DNA from: Filomicrobium sp.
Lineage (GTDB): Bacteria > Pseudomonadota > Alphaproteobacteria > Rhizobiales > Hyphomicrobiaceae
Length of the DNA: 64,000 nt
NCBI GenBank assembly: GCA_017792465.1
Contig: CP051234.1
Span: forward strand, 62,001-126,000
Direction of reading: 5' to 3'
The position numbers were made by a program, and so were the translations under genes. The notes below the pieces were generated by a model. It was not told the origin of the DNA, ran no database searches, and saw only the letters and a list, made by a program, of their open reading frames with translations. Each line of letters starts with the position of its first letter. The first letter of the stretch is position 1. This document shows positions 26,118 through 35,359 of the stretch, in pieces.

Positions 26118-27565
26118 GGGGTTTCGCCTTGCGTTGCTGGCTTTATGGTAGCGCGCTGGCGTTCGGCCCATAGGTCCTGGAAGGTTTTGCCTTGCGGGGC
26201 GGGGAAGTCGCGATGCTTGGTCCAGCCGGTCGCCAATGGTAGCCAGGAGAACGCCCCTTTGCGACCGGCGGCGAGTTTCATGGCCCGGCTCATGATGCGG
26301 GCGAAGAGATGGTAGGCCCAGGGCCAGTTCGCCATCGATGCCCAACCGCGCAAAGCCATGCGCACGAAGAGTGGCGGATTGCCTTTTTCAAACTCGATCT
26401 CGCGCCATTGCCGCATCAATTTCGGCAAGGGAATTCGCATCGGGCAGACGGATTCGCAGCGGCCGCAGAATGTCGAGGCGTTGGGCAGATTGCCGGCTTC
26501 GTCGATGCCGATAAGGCCGGGGTTCAAAGCGGCGCCGATGGGACCAGGGTAGACCCAGCCGTAGGCGTGTCCGCCGACGGCGTTATAGACGGGGCAGTGG
26601 TTCATGCAGGCGCCGCAGCGGATGCAGCGCAGGACTTCGCGGAACTCAGAGCCAAGCAGTTCGCTGCGCCCGTTATCGAGGAGGACGACGTGGTAGTTCT
26701 CAGGCCCATCCGGGTCGCCTGCTCGGCGGGGGCCGGTCGAGAACGTCGTGTAGGAGGTGAACTCCTGGCCGGTGGCTGAACGGGCGAGCAGGCGCAGGAG
26801 AGCGGACGCGTCGTCCAGCGTCGGCACCACTTTGTCGATTGCGGTGATGACGATGTGGGTTTTGGCGAGCGACTGTGTTAGGTCGCCGTTGCCTTCGTTT
26901 GTGACGATGATCGACGAGCCGGTTTCGGCTATGAGGAAATTTGCACCGGTGATGCCGACGTCGGCATTCACGAATTTCTCGCGCAGGATCTGGCGGGCTT
27001 CATCGACCAGTTCGGCGGGTTCGACGAGCTTGCGATCCTTGGCGAGGTGATCGTGTTCGCGGCGGAAATCCTGTTCGACCTGCGACTGGGTCAAGTGGAT
27101 GGCCGGCGCGATGATGTGGCTTGGGGTTTCGTGGCGGATCTGCAGGATATATTCGCCAAGGTCGGTTTCGACGACTTCGAGGCCTTCGGCTTCAAGCTTG
27201 TCGTTGAGCCCGATTTCTTCCGACACCATCGACTTGCCTTTGGTGACAAGGCGGGCGTCGGCATCCTTGCAGATTTTCAGGATGGCATCGCAGGCCTCGG
27301 CCGGCGTTTTTGCCCAATGGACATGGCCGCCGGCTTGTCGGACCTGGTCTTCGTAGCGTTCCAGATAAACGTCGAGATGTTCGAGCGTGTGGTTGCGTAG
27401 GTCGCGGCCGTAGTCGCGCAGATCTTCGAATTCCGGCAAACGGGAGCGGGCTGCGGCGCGCTGGGCGACGAGGCCGGTCGGCAAACCCGATAGCGCTTCT
27501 TGAAGTTGCGTGTCCGCCAGTGCCGAGCGGGCGTTTGATTTGAAATCGTGGACCGTGACTTTCAT
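26114..27565 (-). CDS. lutB: Lactate utilization iron-sulfur protein LutB
   Basis: LutB (483 aa from this start) combines an N-terminal LUD domain with two 4Fe-4S clusters: CIRCGACMNHCP and CGRCESVCP in the last third. It passes electrons from lactate oxidation within the LutABC complex. LVTKGKSMVSEEIGLN and FLIAETGSSIIVTNEGNGD are the LUD hallmarks. The start is not certain: ATG 27565 (MKVTVHDFKSNARSAL) best fits the family, while ATG 27604 adds 13 residues; neither has a good ribosome site. Its stop overlaps the lutC start. A DUF465 gene separates it from lutA, which is unusual. Confidence 0.92.
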   Translation of the reverse strand: MKVTVHDFKSNARSALADTQLQEALSGLPTGLVAQRAAARSRLPEFEDLRDYGRDLRNHTLEHLDVYLERYEDQVRQAGGHVHWAKTPAEACDAILKICKDADARLVTKGKSMVSEEIGLNDKLEAEGLEVVETDLGEYILQIRHETPSHIIAPAIHLTQSQVEQDFRREHDHLAKDRKLVEPAELVDEARQILREKFVNADVGITGANFLIAETGSSIIVTNEGNGDLTQSLAKTHIVITAIDKVVPTLDDASALLRLLARSATGQEFTSYTTFSTGPRRAGDPDGPENYHVVLLDNGRSELLGSEFREVLRCIRCGACMNHCPVYNAVGGHAYGWVYPGPIGAALNPGLIGIDEAGNLPNASTFCGRCESVCPMRIPLPKLMRQWREIEFEKGNPPLFVRMALRGWASMANWPWAYHLFARIMSRAMKLAAGRKGAFSWLPLATGWTKHRDFPAPQGKTFQDLWAERQRATIKPATQGETP

Positions 27566-27647
27566 GCTGGGAGGCTCGTCCAGATCGACGGCCTCCGCAA
27601 GCATAAATTCGTACTGGTGCCGCGGACTTTTGCGGCGTTGGCTCGGG

Positions 27648-27884
27648 CTAGCCGTTGAGGATCTCGAAAATGGTGTCTTTGAGAGCCAGGCGCTGCTTTT
27701 TAAGATCCTCGAATGCTTCGTCGCCGACGTTCACGCCTGCGGCCTCGATGCGGTGAATTTCGCGGTTGAGGGTGTGGTACTCGTCGGCGAGCTTGGCAAA
27801 ATGGGCGTTCGACGTCTTCAGCTCGTGGATCTTATCCTTCAAATCGGGAAACTCTTCGGCCAGCTCGTGGGGCGTATGGGACAT
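27648..27884 (-). CDS. DUF465 (YdcH/SlyX-like) small coiled-coil protein
   Basis: A 78-aa protein of the DUF465/YdcH family. It is almost entirely charged and helical (KDKIHELKTSNAHFAKLADE, then LKKQRLALKDTIFEILNG), with heptad-like spacing that suggests a coiled coil. Several copies are common in alphaproteobacteria; the function is unknown. It sits between lutA and lutB on the same strand, 89 bp after the former and about 80 bp before the latter, so it would be on the same transcript. A role in lactate oxidation is possible but not shown by anything in the sequence. Confidence 0.9.
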   Translation of the reverse strand: MSHTPHELAEEFPDLKDKIHELKTSNAHFAKLADEYHTLNREIHRIEAAGVNVGDEAFEDLKKQRLALKDTIFEILNG

Positions 27885-27973
27885 GCGCTCGTATTCTCCA
27901 GCTTGTTGGTTTTGCTTTGATGGTTGTTTATCGATTGGGGCTGCTTGCGGACCAGCAGCGGTTCCCGGGTCAC

Positions 27974-28759
27974 TTAATCGTTCGGCGCGCCGATGGGTGG
28001 GTCTTCTAACTCACCTGCCAGAACTTCGGCAACATGCCGGCAAGCGACTTTTCTGCCTTGTCGTCGCAATTTACCGGCCATGTTCATGAGGCAACCCAGG
28101 TCGCCTGCAAGGATGAGGTCGGTCTCTGCTGCAGCGATATTGGCGGTCTTCTTCTCGACCATGGCGTTGGAGATGTCGGAGAACTTAACCGAAAAAGTTC
28201 CGCCAAAGCCGCAGCAGATTTCACAATCTGACATCTCTTTGAGCTGCAATCCCTTGATCGATGTCAATAATTTCCGGGGCTGTTCTTTGATGCCCAATTC
28301 GCGCAGTCCTGAGCAGCTGTCGTGGTAGGTGACGCTGCCTTTGAAATCATTGGCAAAGGCATCTGGAACGATTTGCATGCCGCGAACGTCGACGAGGAAT
28401 TGCATGAGTTCATGCACGCGGCCGGCGAAGGCGTTGGCCTTTTCGGCTTCTGGCGTTTCGGCGAACAGTCGCGGGTAATGCGATTTCAGCATCCCGGCGC
28501 AGGAGCCTGACGGGGCGACGACGTAGTCGACGTCTTCGAAGGCGGCGATTGTCTGACGCGCGATTGCCTTGGTGTCTTTGCGGTCGCCCGAATTATAAGC
28601 CGGCTGGCCACAGCAAGTTTGCGCCGTTGGCACGACGACGTCGCAGCCGGAAGCTTCGATCAGTTTGACCGCGGCCATGCCGACAGAGGGCCGGAACATA
28701 TCGACGAGGCAGGTGACGAATAGCCCGACGCGGGGGCTTTTGTTTGTGGGTTCGGGCAT
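27974..28759 (-). CDS. lutA: Lactate utilization protein LutA (CCG-domain)
   Basis: A 261-aa (Fe-S)-binding protein with two cysteine-rich CCG domains, as in LutA, GlcF and HdrB. The first has FVTCLVDMFRPSVGMAAVKL and AQTCCGQPAYNSGD; the second HDSCSGLRELGI and CEICCGFGGTFSVKF. These Cys motifs bind the cluster that accepts electrons from lactate. Length is normal. It opens the minus-strand operon lutA-DUF465-lutB-lutC; the promoter must lie in the 277-bp region shared with the divergent DUF3422 gene. No lactate permease or GntR-type lutR regulator is adjacent. Confidence 0.95.
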   Translation of the reverse strand: MPEPTNKSPRVGLFVTCLVDMFRPSVGMAAVKLIEASGCDVVVPTAQTCCGQPAYNSGDRKDTKAIARQTIAAFEDVDYVVAPSGSCAGMLKSHYPRLFAETPEAEKANAFAGRVHELMQFLVDVRGMQIVPDAFANDFKGSVTYHDSCSGLRELGIKEQPRKLLTSIKGLQLKEMSDCEICCGFGGTFSVKFSDISNAMVEKKTANIAAAETDLILAGDLGCLMNMAGKLRRQGRKVACRHVAEVLAGELEDPPIGAPND

Positions 28760-29036
28760 GTCTTAGGTTCGCGTTTGAGGATGTTGTCGTCGGCGGGATC
28801 AGCAACTCATTCGGCCGGGGCGTGGCGAAGTTTGGCACGTGGGGCGAACGATTGCCATTGGCCGGTAGATCGGGCCCTTGCGGTTTACCAGATTTTGAAG
28901 CCATTGAAATCGAACCGGTTTCGAACCTGTAGGATCGCGGGCTCGATTTATGGCGCATTGTGCAATTGTCGCGAAGAAATGCCCCGTCTAGGTTCGCTCA
29001 TTGGCGATCGTGGTCGAGACGACAAAGGACACCTTG

Positions 29037-30401
29037 ATGAGTGAGCAGCAGGGCTCGGATGTTGTGAGCGCAGCGGCGAAAGCGCCAGGCAAACCGGGAG
29101 CACTTGGCTTTGCCGAGCATCCGCAGCGGGTAAATGTCCTGGGCGAACTGCATGCGCGTCCGTTCCTGCCGTTGGAGATGCCGCGCAGGATCTATCACTT
29201 CGCCTTCATGACGGATGCGGAAGAAGCGCAAGAAGACCGCCGTGCGGTTGCGGCACTTGCAGCGCAGCGAGGGGCTGCTCCGCCAGCTCCTGATGCGCGT
29301 TACCACTTTTTCGATTTCGGGCCATGGGATCTGCGCTGGGAGCAGCATGCCGAATTCACGACCTATACCTGGTCGACGTCGCGCGGGGCCGAAGAGCCGT
29401 TTGCGCATCCTAATCCGATTGCTGCTGGCGAAATCAGCTTTCGCGGACCGGGCGAACTGATATCGGCGGTCCACATGTGCTGCATTGCACGCGACGGGCT
29501 GATTGAGGATCTCTCGGGATATCTTGACGACTCCAGCCTGTGCGTGGTCCGGGCAGCCGAGCATAGCGCCCGGGTGGCGACCGATTTTCAGGTCGACCCG
29601 GTCGGCTTTACGCGGGTTCTAATTGAATCGACGGGGCTGACGAAGACGCGTGCGGGCCGGTTAACGCAGCGCGTTCTTGAGATCGAAACCTATCGGACCT
29701 TGTCACTTCTCGGGCTGCCGGTGTCGCGCTCGATCCGGGCGGATCTCGATCGTATGGAAAGCGAGTTGGCCGGGATTACCGGAGAGATCGCGACGGTTGA
29801 GAGTTCTCACAAGAGCCAGGAGCTGTTGCGGCGGCTTTCAGCTTTGACGGCAGAGCTTGAAGCGCAGGCGGCGCGGACGGCCTATCGGTTTTCGGCGACG
29901 CGGGCCTACTACTCCATCGTCAACAGTCGGCTAGATGTCATCCGTGAGGCGCAGTCGGAGGAATATCCGACGATCTCGGCCTTCTTCAACCGGCGGCTGA
30001 GGCCAGCGATCGATACCTGCGATGCGGCGGAGGCGCGCCAGTCGCGGTTGTCGGTCCAGCTGGCGCGGACGACAGAGCTTTTGAGTACCGGCATCCAATC
30101 GGATCTCGAACAGCAAAACAGGGATTTGCTGCAGTCGATGAACCGCCGGGCGCGCATGCAACTCCTGTTGCAGCAGACTGTCGAGGGGCTGTCGGTTGCC
30201 GCGATCAGCTATTATGTCGTCGGGCTTGTCGGCTATCTGGCGAAGGGCTTGAAGGAAACGGGTCTGCTGCCGCATGACATCGGCACCGGTCTCGTCATGG
30301 GGATTGCCGTGCCGGTCGTCGTCTTGTCGGTCTGGTTTGCGATGCATCAGATCCGCCGGCACGTGCACAAGGCCGGTGACGACACCGATCACGAGGAATG
30401 A
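29037..30401 (+). CDS. DUF3422 membrane protein
   Basis: A 454-aa protein of the DUF3422 family, found mainly in proteobacteria and without assigned function. The opening GFAEHPQRVNVLGELHARPF is the family signature. Residues about 215-370 are helical and polar, and two hydrophobic segments near the C-terminus, about 385-405 (AAISYYVVGLVGYL) and 418-438 (MGIAVPVVVLSVWFAMH), look like a membrane hairpin. The tail RRHVHKAGDDTDHEE has several His and acids and might bind metal. ATG 29037 has AAAGGAC six bases upstream; the frame opens 12 codons earlier. Divergent from the lut operon. Confidence 0.9.
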   Translation: MSEQQGSDVVSAAAKAPGKPGALGFAEHPQRVNVLGELHARPFLPLEMPRRIYHFAFMTDAEEAQEDRRAVAALAAQRGAAPPAPDARYHFFDFGPWDLRWEQHAEFTTYTWSTSRGAEEPFAHPNPIAAGEISFRGPGELISAVHMCCIARDGLIEDLSGYLDDSSLCVVRAAEHSARVATDFQVDPVGFTRVLIESTGLTKTRAGRLTQRVLEIETYRTLSLLGLPVSRSIRADLDRMESELAGITGEIATVESSHKSQELLRRLSALTAELEAQAARTAYRFSATRAYYSIVNSRLDVIREAQSEEYPTISAFFNRRLRPAIDTCDAAEARQSRLSVQLARTTELLSTGIQSDLEQQNRDLLQSMNRRARMQLLLQQTVEGLSVAAISYYVVGLVGYLAKGLKETGLLPHDIGTGLVMGIAVPVVVLSVWFAMHQIRRHVHKAGDDTDHEE

Positions 30402-30477
30402 TGGCGTGAGCCTTCAAGCCAGCGTTATTGCCGGAGCTTGAGCCGGTTCGCGGGCGACAAGGATTTGGGCGGTCGAC

Positions 30478-31011
30478 TTAGGGGCTTGCGGGTCTTTGCT
30501 CAGGCAGCGGGATGTCGACTTGGCCGAGGTTGGCGAGCAGCCAGGGCGCATCTTCGGGTGCCTCGATTGACGCAAGATACGCGATGACGTCCTGACGATC
30601 TTTTTCATCCTTCAGGCCGACGAAGGCCATCGACCCTTCCGGCATGAACTTCGTCGGATTTTCCAGATACTCGTCGAGGAAATCAGAGGTCCAGATCAAG
30701 CCTTCTTTCGCGGCTTGGCGTAGCGCGGGGGAATAGTCGTAGTTCTTGTGGGCTGCTGCCGGACGGCGCAGGATTCCAGCCAGGTTCGGGCCGACCTGAT
30801 GGCCGGCGCTGGAACTTGTCTGGTGGCAGGCTTGGCATTGCGCGTAGATTTCCTTGCCGTGCTCAGAATCGCCGGAGCGGATTTTGCCGGCGAGGGCGTC
30901 GCTTTTTGCGACGGGGGCCGGCACCCAGCGTGGAACTGCCAAAGCGGGCGCCAATCCGGCGCAAACTGCAAAAGCCAGGGAAATGGCAAAGAAACTGCGA
31001 CTGGTCTGCAC
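30478..31011 (-). CDS. Periplasmic class I cytochrome c
   Basis: A 177-aa exported monohaem cytochrome c. Signal peptide about 1-25 (AISLAFAVCAGLAPALA). The haem site is CQACH, Cys59-Cys62-His63; the likely sixth ligand is Met in the KFMPEGSMAF stretch (Met123 or Met128), as in cytochromes related to cytochrome c2/c552. GHQVGPNLAGILRR is the conserved post-haem strand. Start is GTG after a GAGGAAG site. It lies between the DUF3422 gene (convergent) and the LysR gene (same strand, upstream). It may carry electrons for the nearby glycolate or lactate oxidation systems, but this is only context. Confidence 0.9.
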   Translation of the reverse strand: MQTSRSFFAISLAFAVCAGLAPALAVPRWVPAPVAKSDALAGKIRSGDSEHGKEIYAQCQACHQTSSSAGHQVGPNLAGILRRPAAAHKNYDYSPALRQAAKEGLIWTSDFLDEYLENPTKFMPEGSMAFVGLKDEKDRQDVIAYLASIEAPEDAPWLLANLGQVDIPLPEQRPASP

Positions 31012-31137
31012 GGGCTTCCTCTAATCGACGGCGTGGACGAACGGGTTCGCCCAATGAAATACAGGCTCCAAACTATTCAGCAAGATGTTTCAAACGGTTA
31101 ATTCTTGTTCGATTAATGGATAACATGGTGGCCTGTC

Positions 31138-31163
31138 GGGGGCACCGGTCTCCCGGCGCCCCC
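31138..31163 (-). terminator. GC-rich hairpin after the LysR gene
   Basis: GGGGGC/GCCCCC arms enclose an inner self-complementary CCGG/CCGG pair with one A-C mismatch. It lies about 80 bp past the LysR stop on the minus strand and upstream of the cytochrome gene. There is no T-run after it, so it may end transcription only weakly or with Rho. Confidence 0.4.
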
Positions 31164-31243
31164 TGTCGGTCCCCGCGCTTAACTTGTTGATCCGACAATT
31201 GGTTCCGCAACTTGGGTTGGGTTGAACCAATATCGGACCGGGA

Positions 31244-32263
31244 TCAGATCATCCCGTGGAATTCGTTTGGAGCCGCGCTCATCTTCTTGTTTGCCGCTGC
31301 GCGCGCTGTCGCTTTTTTCTTTTTCGAGCCGGATTGGCCCTTGTTGCCATCCGGGATTTTGAGGCCCTTGTTCCAATAGGGGTCGGAGCCATAGAGCTCG
31401 GTCAGGAAGTCGATAAAGGCGTGGACCTTGGCGGGCAGGAATTCGCGGCACGGGTAGACGGCGTGGACGGCGAAGTTGCTGGAGCCTGTGTATTCCGGCA
31501 TGACGATTTCCAGTTCACCGCGTTCCAGTTCCGGGGCGATGTCCCAGGTTGAGCGGAAGCCCAGACCCTGTCCAAGGCGCAGGGCCTCACGGATGAAATC
31601 TGACGAGTTCGAGCGCAGGTTGCCTTCGACGCGGACGAGATGTTCCTTGCCGTCACTATCTCGCAGTCGCCAAGTGTCCTGGGTGCCGGACAGCAGGCAA
31701 TTGTGGCGCTGGAGATCTGAGATCTTGGTGGGGGCCGGGTTGCTTTTCAGGTACGACGGGGCGGCGCAGAGGACGCGGTTGTCTGGAGCGATTTTGCGGG
31801 CGACGAGCGAGGAATCAGCCAGTTCGCCGATGCGTATGGCGACGTCGAAGCCTTCGCGGATGATGTCGACGATGTTGTCGTTGAGCTGAAAATCGAGCTC
31901 AATCTCGGGGTACTTCGCCAGGAACATCGGCAGGTGCGGGGCGATGTGCAGGGTCGCGAAGGAGGTTGGCGCAGCGACTTTCAATAACCCGCGCGGGCTC
32001 GTGTTGCGGCGCGATACGAAGTCTTCGGCTTCTTCGTAAAGAGCGATAATGTCGGTGACGCGCTTGAAATAGCCCTCACCGGTTTCGGTCAACGTCAGTT
32101 GGCGGGTTGTGCGCTGAAAAAGGCGGGCGCCGAGGCGATCTTCGAGAAGACTGATGCGCTTGGAGACGACTGCGGGCGAGAGGCCCATTTCGCGTCCGGC
32201 AGCGGACATGTTCCCAGTGCGGGCAACGCGCGCGAAAATTTCCAAATCGGTAATTGCGGTCAT
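31244..32263 (-). CDS. LysR-family regulator, probably of glcDEF
   Basis: A 339-aa LysR-type transcription factor. The N-terminal winged helix-turn-helix is clear (LEIFARVARTGNMSAAGREM then GLSPAVVSKRISLLEDRLGA), followed by the two-lobed ligand-binding domain (residues about 90-295). ATG 32263 is the standard family start; the open frame runs 31 codons further but without support. The last 35 residues are a Lys/Ala-rich tail (SGSKKKKATARAAANKK) beyond the usual length, which could add DNA affinity. It is divergent from glcD across a 306-bp gap, the classic arrangement for a LysR regulator and its target. Confidence 0.92.
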   Translation of the reverse strand: MTAITDLEIFARVARTGNMSAAGREMGLSPAVVSKRISLLEDRLGARLFQRTTRQLTLTETGEGYFKRVTDIIALYEEAEDFVSRRNTSPRGLLKVAAPTSFATLHIAPHLPMFLAKYPEIELDFQLNDNIVDIIREGFDVAIRIGELADSSLVARKIAPDNRVLCAAPSYLKSNPAPTKISDLQRHNCLLSGTQDTWRLRDSDGKEHLVRVEGNLRSNSSDFIREALRLGQGLGFRSTWDIAPELERGELEIVMPEYTGSSNFAVHAVYPCREFLPAKVHAFIDFLTELYGSDPYWNKGLKIPDGNKGQSGSKKKKATARAAANKKMSAAPNEFHGMI

Positions 32264-32569
32264 CGTACGAGCCTTCGTGATTTCGATTGCTGGCCAAGTT
32301 TGCTGCGGCTGCCTCGAATGAATGATTTGCCTGCCCCGGGGGCGAAAGTTGGCCACGGCGACGTCAAAATGGCGTATGTCTTTATCTATTATGTTGAAAA
32401 TAGCTTTTGGGGGTCAATGGCCGTTTGAGCATTAGTCGAAAGAGCTCTGGGGTGCGCTTGTTTGAGGCAATATTCTTCCTTGGCGGCTGGTGTCAGCCGG
32501 TTGAAGGGACTATTGAAAGGATGGTGCAGTCCACCATGCGCTGCTGACCCTACAGGAGATCCAAAAGTC
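32264..32569. promoter_or_regulatory. Divergent region, LysR gene / glcDEF
   Basis: 306 bp between divergent genes, expected to hold the LysR binding site and both promoters. An AT-rich core lies at about 32378-32415. A perfect inverted repeat, ATGGTG and CACCAT with a 5-base centre, lies at 32521-32537, 33 bp before the glcD start. The glcD ribosome site AGGAGA is at 32554-32559. Confidence 0.45.
32521..32537. promoter_or_regulatory. Inverted repeat before glcD, possible operator
   Basis: Arms ATGGTG and CACCAT, 6 bp each and fully complementary, separated by CAGTC. Position between promoter and start suits a repressor site or a leader hairpin. The spacing is not the T-N11-A of a typical LysR site. 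Confidence 0.35.
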
Positions 32570-34018
32570 ATGTCGCTTGCCATGCCGGAGCCCGATACCG
32601 CCACGATCGAGCGGCGCGATGAGATCGTCGCTCAACTGAAGCGCATTGCCGGGGATGAAGCGGTTATTGCAGATGCCGACGGCCGTCGCGCCTTTGAGAC
32701 CGATGGGTTGACGGCCTATCGCGCCATGCCGCTGGCGGTCGTGCTGCCGACGACGACCGAAGAGGTTGCGGATGTCTTGCGGTATTGCCACCAGAACAAG
32801 CTGAAGGTCGTGGCGCGTGGGGCCGGTACGTCGCTTTGTGGCGGGGCTTTGCCGCTGGAAGACGCGATCGTGGTCGGCGTGTCGCGCATGAACAAGGTCC
32901 TTGAACTCGATTACAACAACCGTATCGCACGGGTCGAGACCGGCATCACCAATCTTGCCATTTCGAAGGTCGTCGAAGAGGAAGGTTTCTTTTATGCGCC
33001 TGACCCTTCAAGCCAGCTCGCCTGCACGTTGGCCGGCAACCTGGCGATGAACTCCGGCGGTGCGCATTGCTTGAAGTACGGGGTGACGACCAACAATGTG
33101 CTGGGCATGAAAGTCGTCCTGATGGATGGCGAAATTCTGGAGTTGGGTGGCGCGGCTCTCGATGCGGAAGGTTACGACTTGCTCGGCCTGATGATCGGTT
33201 CGGAAGGGCAGTTCGGGATCGTTACCGAAGCGACGGTCCGCATTATCAAGGCTGCAGAAGGCGCGCGGCCAATGCTCATCGGTTTTTCTTCCAGCGAGGC
33301 TGCCGGCGCGTGTGTGTCGGCGATCATCGCCTCGGGGATTATTCCGGTTGCAATCGAGTTCATGGATCGTCCGGCCATCGAGGTTTGCGAGAGCTTCGCA
33401 AAAGCCGGCTATCCGATGGATGCTGAAGCGTTGCTGATCGTCGAGGTCGAGGGTGGCGAAGAGGAGATCAACGACCTTCTCACCAGGATCAGCGAGATTG
33501 CCGAACCGTTCAATCCGACGACGATCCAGATCAGCTCCGGAGCCTCGCAAAGCGCCAAGATCTGGAAGGGCCGTAAATCGGCTTTCGGGGCGATCGGGCG
33601 CATCTCGGAATACTACTGCATGGATGGAACAATCCCGCTGTCGCAGTTGCCGCTCGTACTGCAGCGGATCGGCGAGATTTGCGCGTCCCATCAGCTCAGG
33701 GTCGCCAACATTTTCCATGCCGGTGATGGCAACCTGCACCCGCTTATTCTTTACGATGCCAACGATCCAGATTCAGCCGAGCGGGCCGAATTGGCGGGTG
33801 CGGAGATTTTGACTCTGTGCGTTGAGGTCGGCGGATGCCTGACGGGCGAGCACGGTGTGGGGATCGAGAAGCGCGATTTGATGATGACGCAGTTTACCGA
33901 ATCCGAACTGGCGCTGCAGATGCGGATCAAAACGATTTTCGATCCCGATTGGCTGCTCAATCCAGGAAAAGTGTTCCCGCTGCATCTGGCTCCTCAGGGC
34001 CTGGCAAACCAAGCCTGA
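32570..34018 (+). CDS. glcD: Glycolate oxidase FAD subunit GlcD
   Basis: GlcD (482 aa) is the catalytic FAD-linked subunit that oxidises glycolate to glyoxylate. It has the PCMH/VAO-type FAD domain, with VVARGAGTSLCGGALPLEDA near 80-100 and ACTLAGNLAMNSGGAHCLKYG near 148-168, and the C-terminal domain ending in NIFHAGDGNLHPLILYD and CLTGEHGVGIEKRD, motifs conserved in GlcD and D-lactate dehydrogenases. ATG 32570 follows AGGAGATCC; the earlier in-frame ATG is in the promoter region. First gene of glcDEF, divergent from a LysR regulator. The three-gene set makes glycolate much likelier than D-lactate as substrate. Confidence 0.95.
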   Translation: MSLAMPEPDTATIERRDEIVAQLKRIAGDEAVIADADGRRAFETDGLTAYRAMPLAVVLPTTTEEVADVLRYCHQNKLKVVARGAGTSLCGGALPLEDAIVVGVSRMNKVLELDYNNRIARVETGITNLAISKVVEEEGFFYAPDPSSQLACTLAGNLAMNSGGAHCLKYGVTTNNVLGMKVVLMDGEILELGGAALDAEGYDLLGLMIGSEGQFGIVTEATVRIIKAAEGARPMLIGFSSSEAAGACVSAIIASGIIPVAIEFMDRPAIEVCESFAKAGYPMDAEALLIVEVEGGEEEINDLLTRISEIAEPFNPTTIQISSGASQSAKIWKGRKSAFGAIGRISEYYCMDGTIPLSQLPLVLQRIGEICASHQLRVANIFHAGDGNLHPLILYDANDPDSAERAELAGAEILTLCVEVGGCLTGEHGVGIEKRDLMMTQFTESELALQMRIKTIFDPDWLLNPGKVFPLHLAPQGLANQA

Positions 34019-34028
34019 GGAGGCCCAT

Positions 34029-35252
34029 TTGAGCGACATTCTGCGAGCGGCAACAGCCTGGGAGCTGCAGTCGATGCTGCATCCCTATATCGAGCGTCAG
34101 CAACCCGTTGAGATTGCCGGTTCGGGTTCGAAGTCGAAGATCGGCCGACCGATGCAGACGGCGGCGACGATCTCGACAAGCTCGATGCATGGCATCTGGA
34201 TGTACGAGCCGACCGAGCTTGTCATGTCGGCGCACGGGGGAACTCCGCTGGCGCAGATCGAGGCCGAGCTTGCCAGCAACAATCAGATGCTGGCGTTCGA
34301 GCCAATCGATCTGGGTCCGACGAGCGGCGGTCGCCGGGGGACTTTGACGATCGGTTCGGTCTTTGCCTGCAATAGTTCCGGCAGCCGGCGCATCATGGTC
34401 GGTGCGGCGCGCGACCACCTCTTGGGGCTTGAAGCTGTCTCGGGCGGTGCGGAACTGTTTCGTGCGGGCGGGCGCGTCATGAAGAACGTGACGGGCTATG
34501 ATCTGTGCCGGACTTTGGCGGGCAGCTGGGGTACGCTGGCGGTTCTCACCGAGGTGACGTTCAAGGTGCTGCCGGCTCCAGAAAAGACGGCGACACTGAT
34601 TTATCTCGGGCTGCCGGACGATATCGGCAACGAATTGTTATGCGCGGCGATGCGGCTGCCTTACGAAGTCTCAGGCACCGTACATTTGCCAAAGAATGTT
34701 GCGGCGAGGCTGGAAACCGCGGTGCTGGCCGAGCAGGGCCAATCGGTGACGGCGCTTCGGATCGAGAACTTCGAGAAGTCGGTCGATTACCGGACCAATG
34801 CGTTGCGCAACGCGCTCAAAGTTTATGGCGATCCAATCATCTTGGGCTCGACCAACTCGCTGGAATTTTGGAACGAGTTGCGGCGGCTGTCGGTGATGCC
34901 ATACAGCGAAGACACATGTCTTTGGAGAATTTCGACGGCGCCGGTCATGGGGCCGAAAGTCGTCGCGGCCATTCAGCGGCATATGGCGGCGGAAGTGTTC
35001 TACGACTGGTCGGGCGGGCTCATCTGGGTCGAAGTCCCTGCGAGCGCCGATGCAGGAGCTTCCGATATCCGCCGCGCGGTTGCCGTCAATGGCGGCTATG
35101 CGACGTTGATCCGTGCCGACAGTTCCGTCAGGGCGGCGGTCGAAGTGTTTCAACCGCAAGTACCGTTGGCCGAGCGTTTGATGCGCGGTCTGAAACAGAC
35201 TTTCGATCCCTACAGGCTGCTTAATCCCGGACGCATGTACGCCAATCTTTGA
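34029..35252 (+). CDS. glcE: Glycolate oxidase FAD-binding subunit GlcE
   Basis: GlcE (407 aa) is the second FAD-domain subunit of glycolate oxidase. It has a shorter relative of the GlcD fold: PVEIAGSGSKSKIGRPMQ, PTSGGRRGTLTIGSVFACNS and FRAGGRVMKNVTGYDLCRTLAGSW are typical of GlcE. The C-terminus ends LNPGRMYANL, like GlcD. It uses a TTG start, justified by a strong GAGGAGG site six bases upstream and by the absence of another in-frame start near the family N-terminus. It follows glcD by 10 bp. Confidence 0.95.
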   Translation: MSDILRAATAWELQSMLHPYIERQQPVEIAGSGSKSKIGRPMQTAATISTSSMHGIWMYEPTELVMSAHGGTPLAQIEAELASNNQMLAFEPIDLGPTSGGRRGTLTIGSVFACNSSGSRRIMVGAARDHLLGLEAVSGGAELFRAGGRVMKNVTGYDLCRTLAGSWGTLAVLTEVTFKVLPAPEKTATLIYLGLPDDIGNELLCAAMRLPYEVSGTVHLPKNVAARLETAVLAEQGQSVTALRIENFEKSVDYRTNALRNALKVYGDPIILGSTNSLEFWNELRRLSVMPYSEDTCLWRISTAPVMGPKVVAAIQRHMAAEVFYDWSGGLIWVEVPASADAGASDIRRAVAVNGGYATLIRADSSVRAAVEVFQPQVPLAERLMRGLKQTFDPYRLLNPGRMYANL

Positions 35253-35359
35253 TGGCAATATTTGCGCAGGCCCGGAGCGAAACTCATGGGCGGGACGGAT
35301 TGATCAGTCGAGCGAAATCCGAAGCGGCATTTCAGGTGCCGGCACAATAAGGTTCTCCA

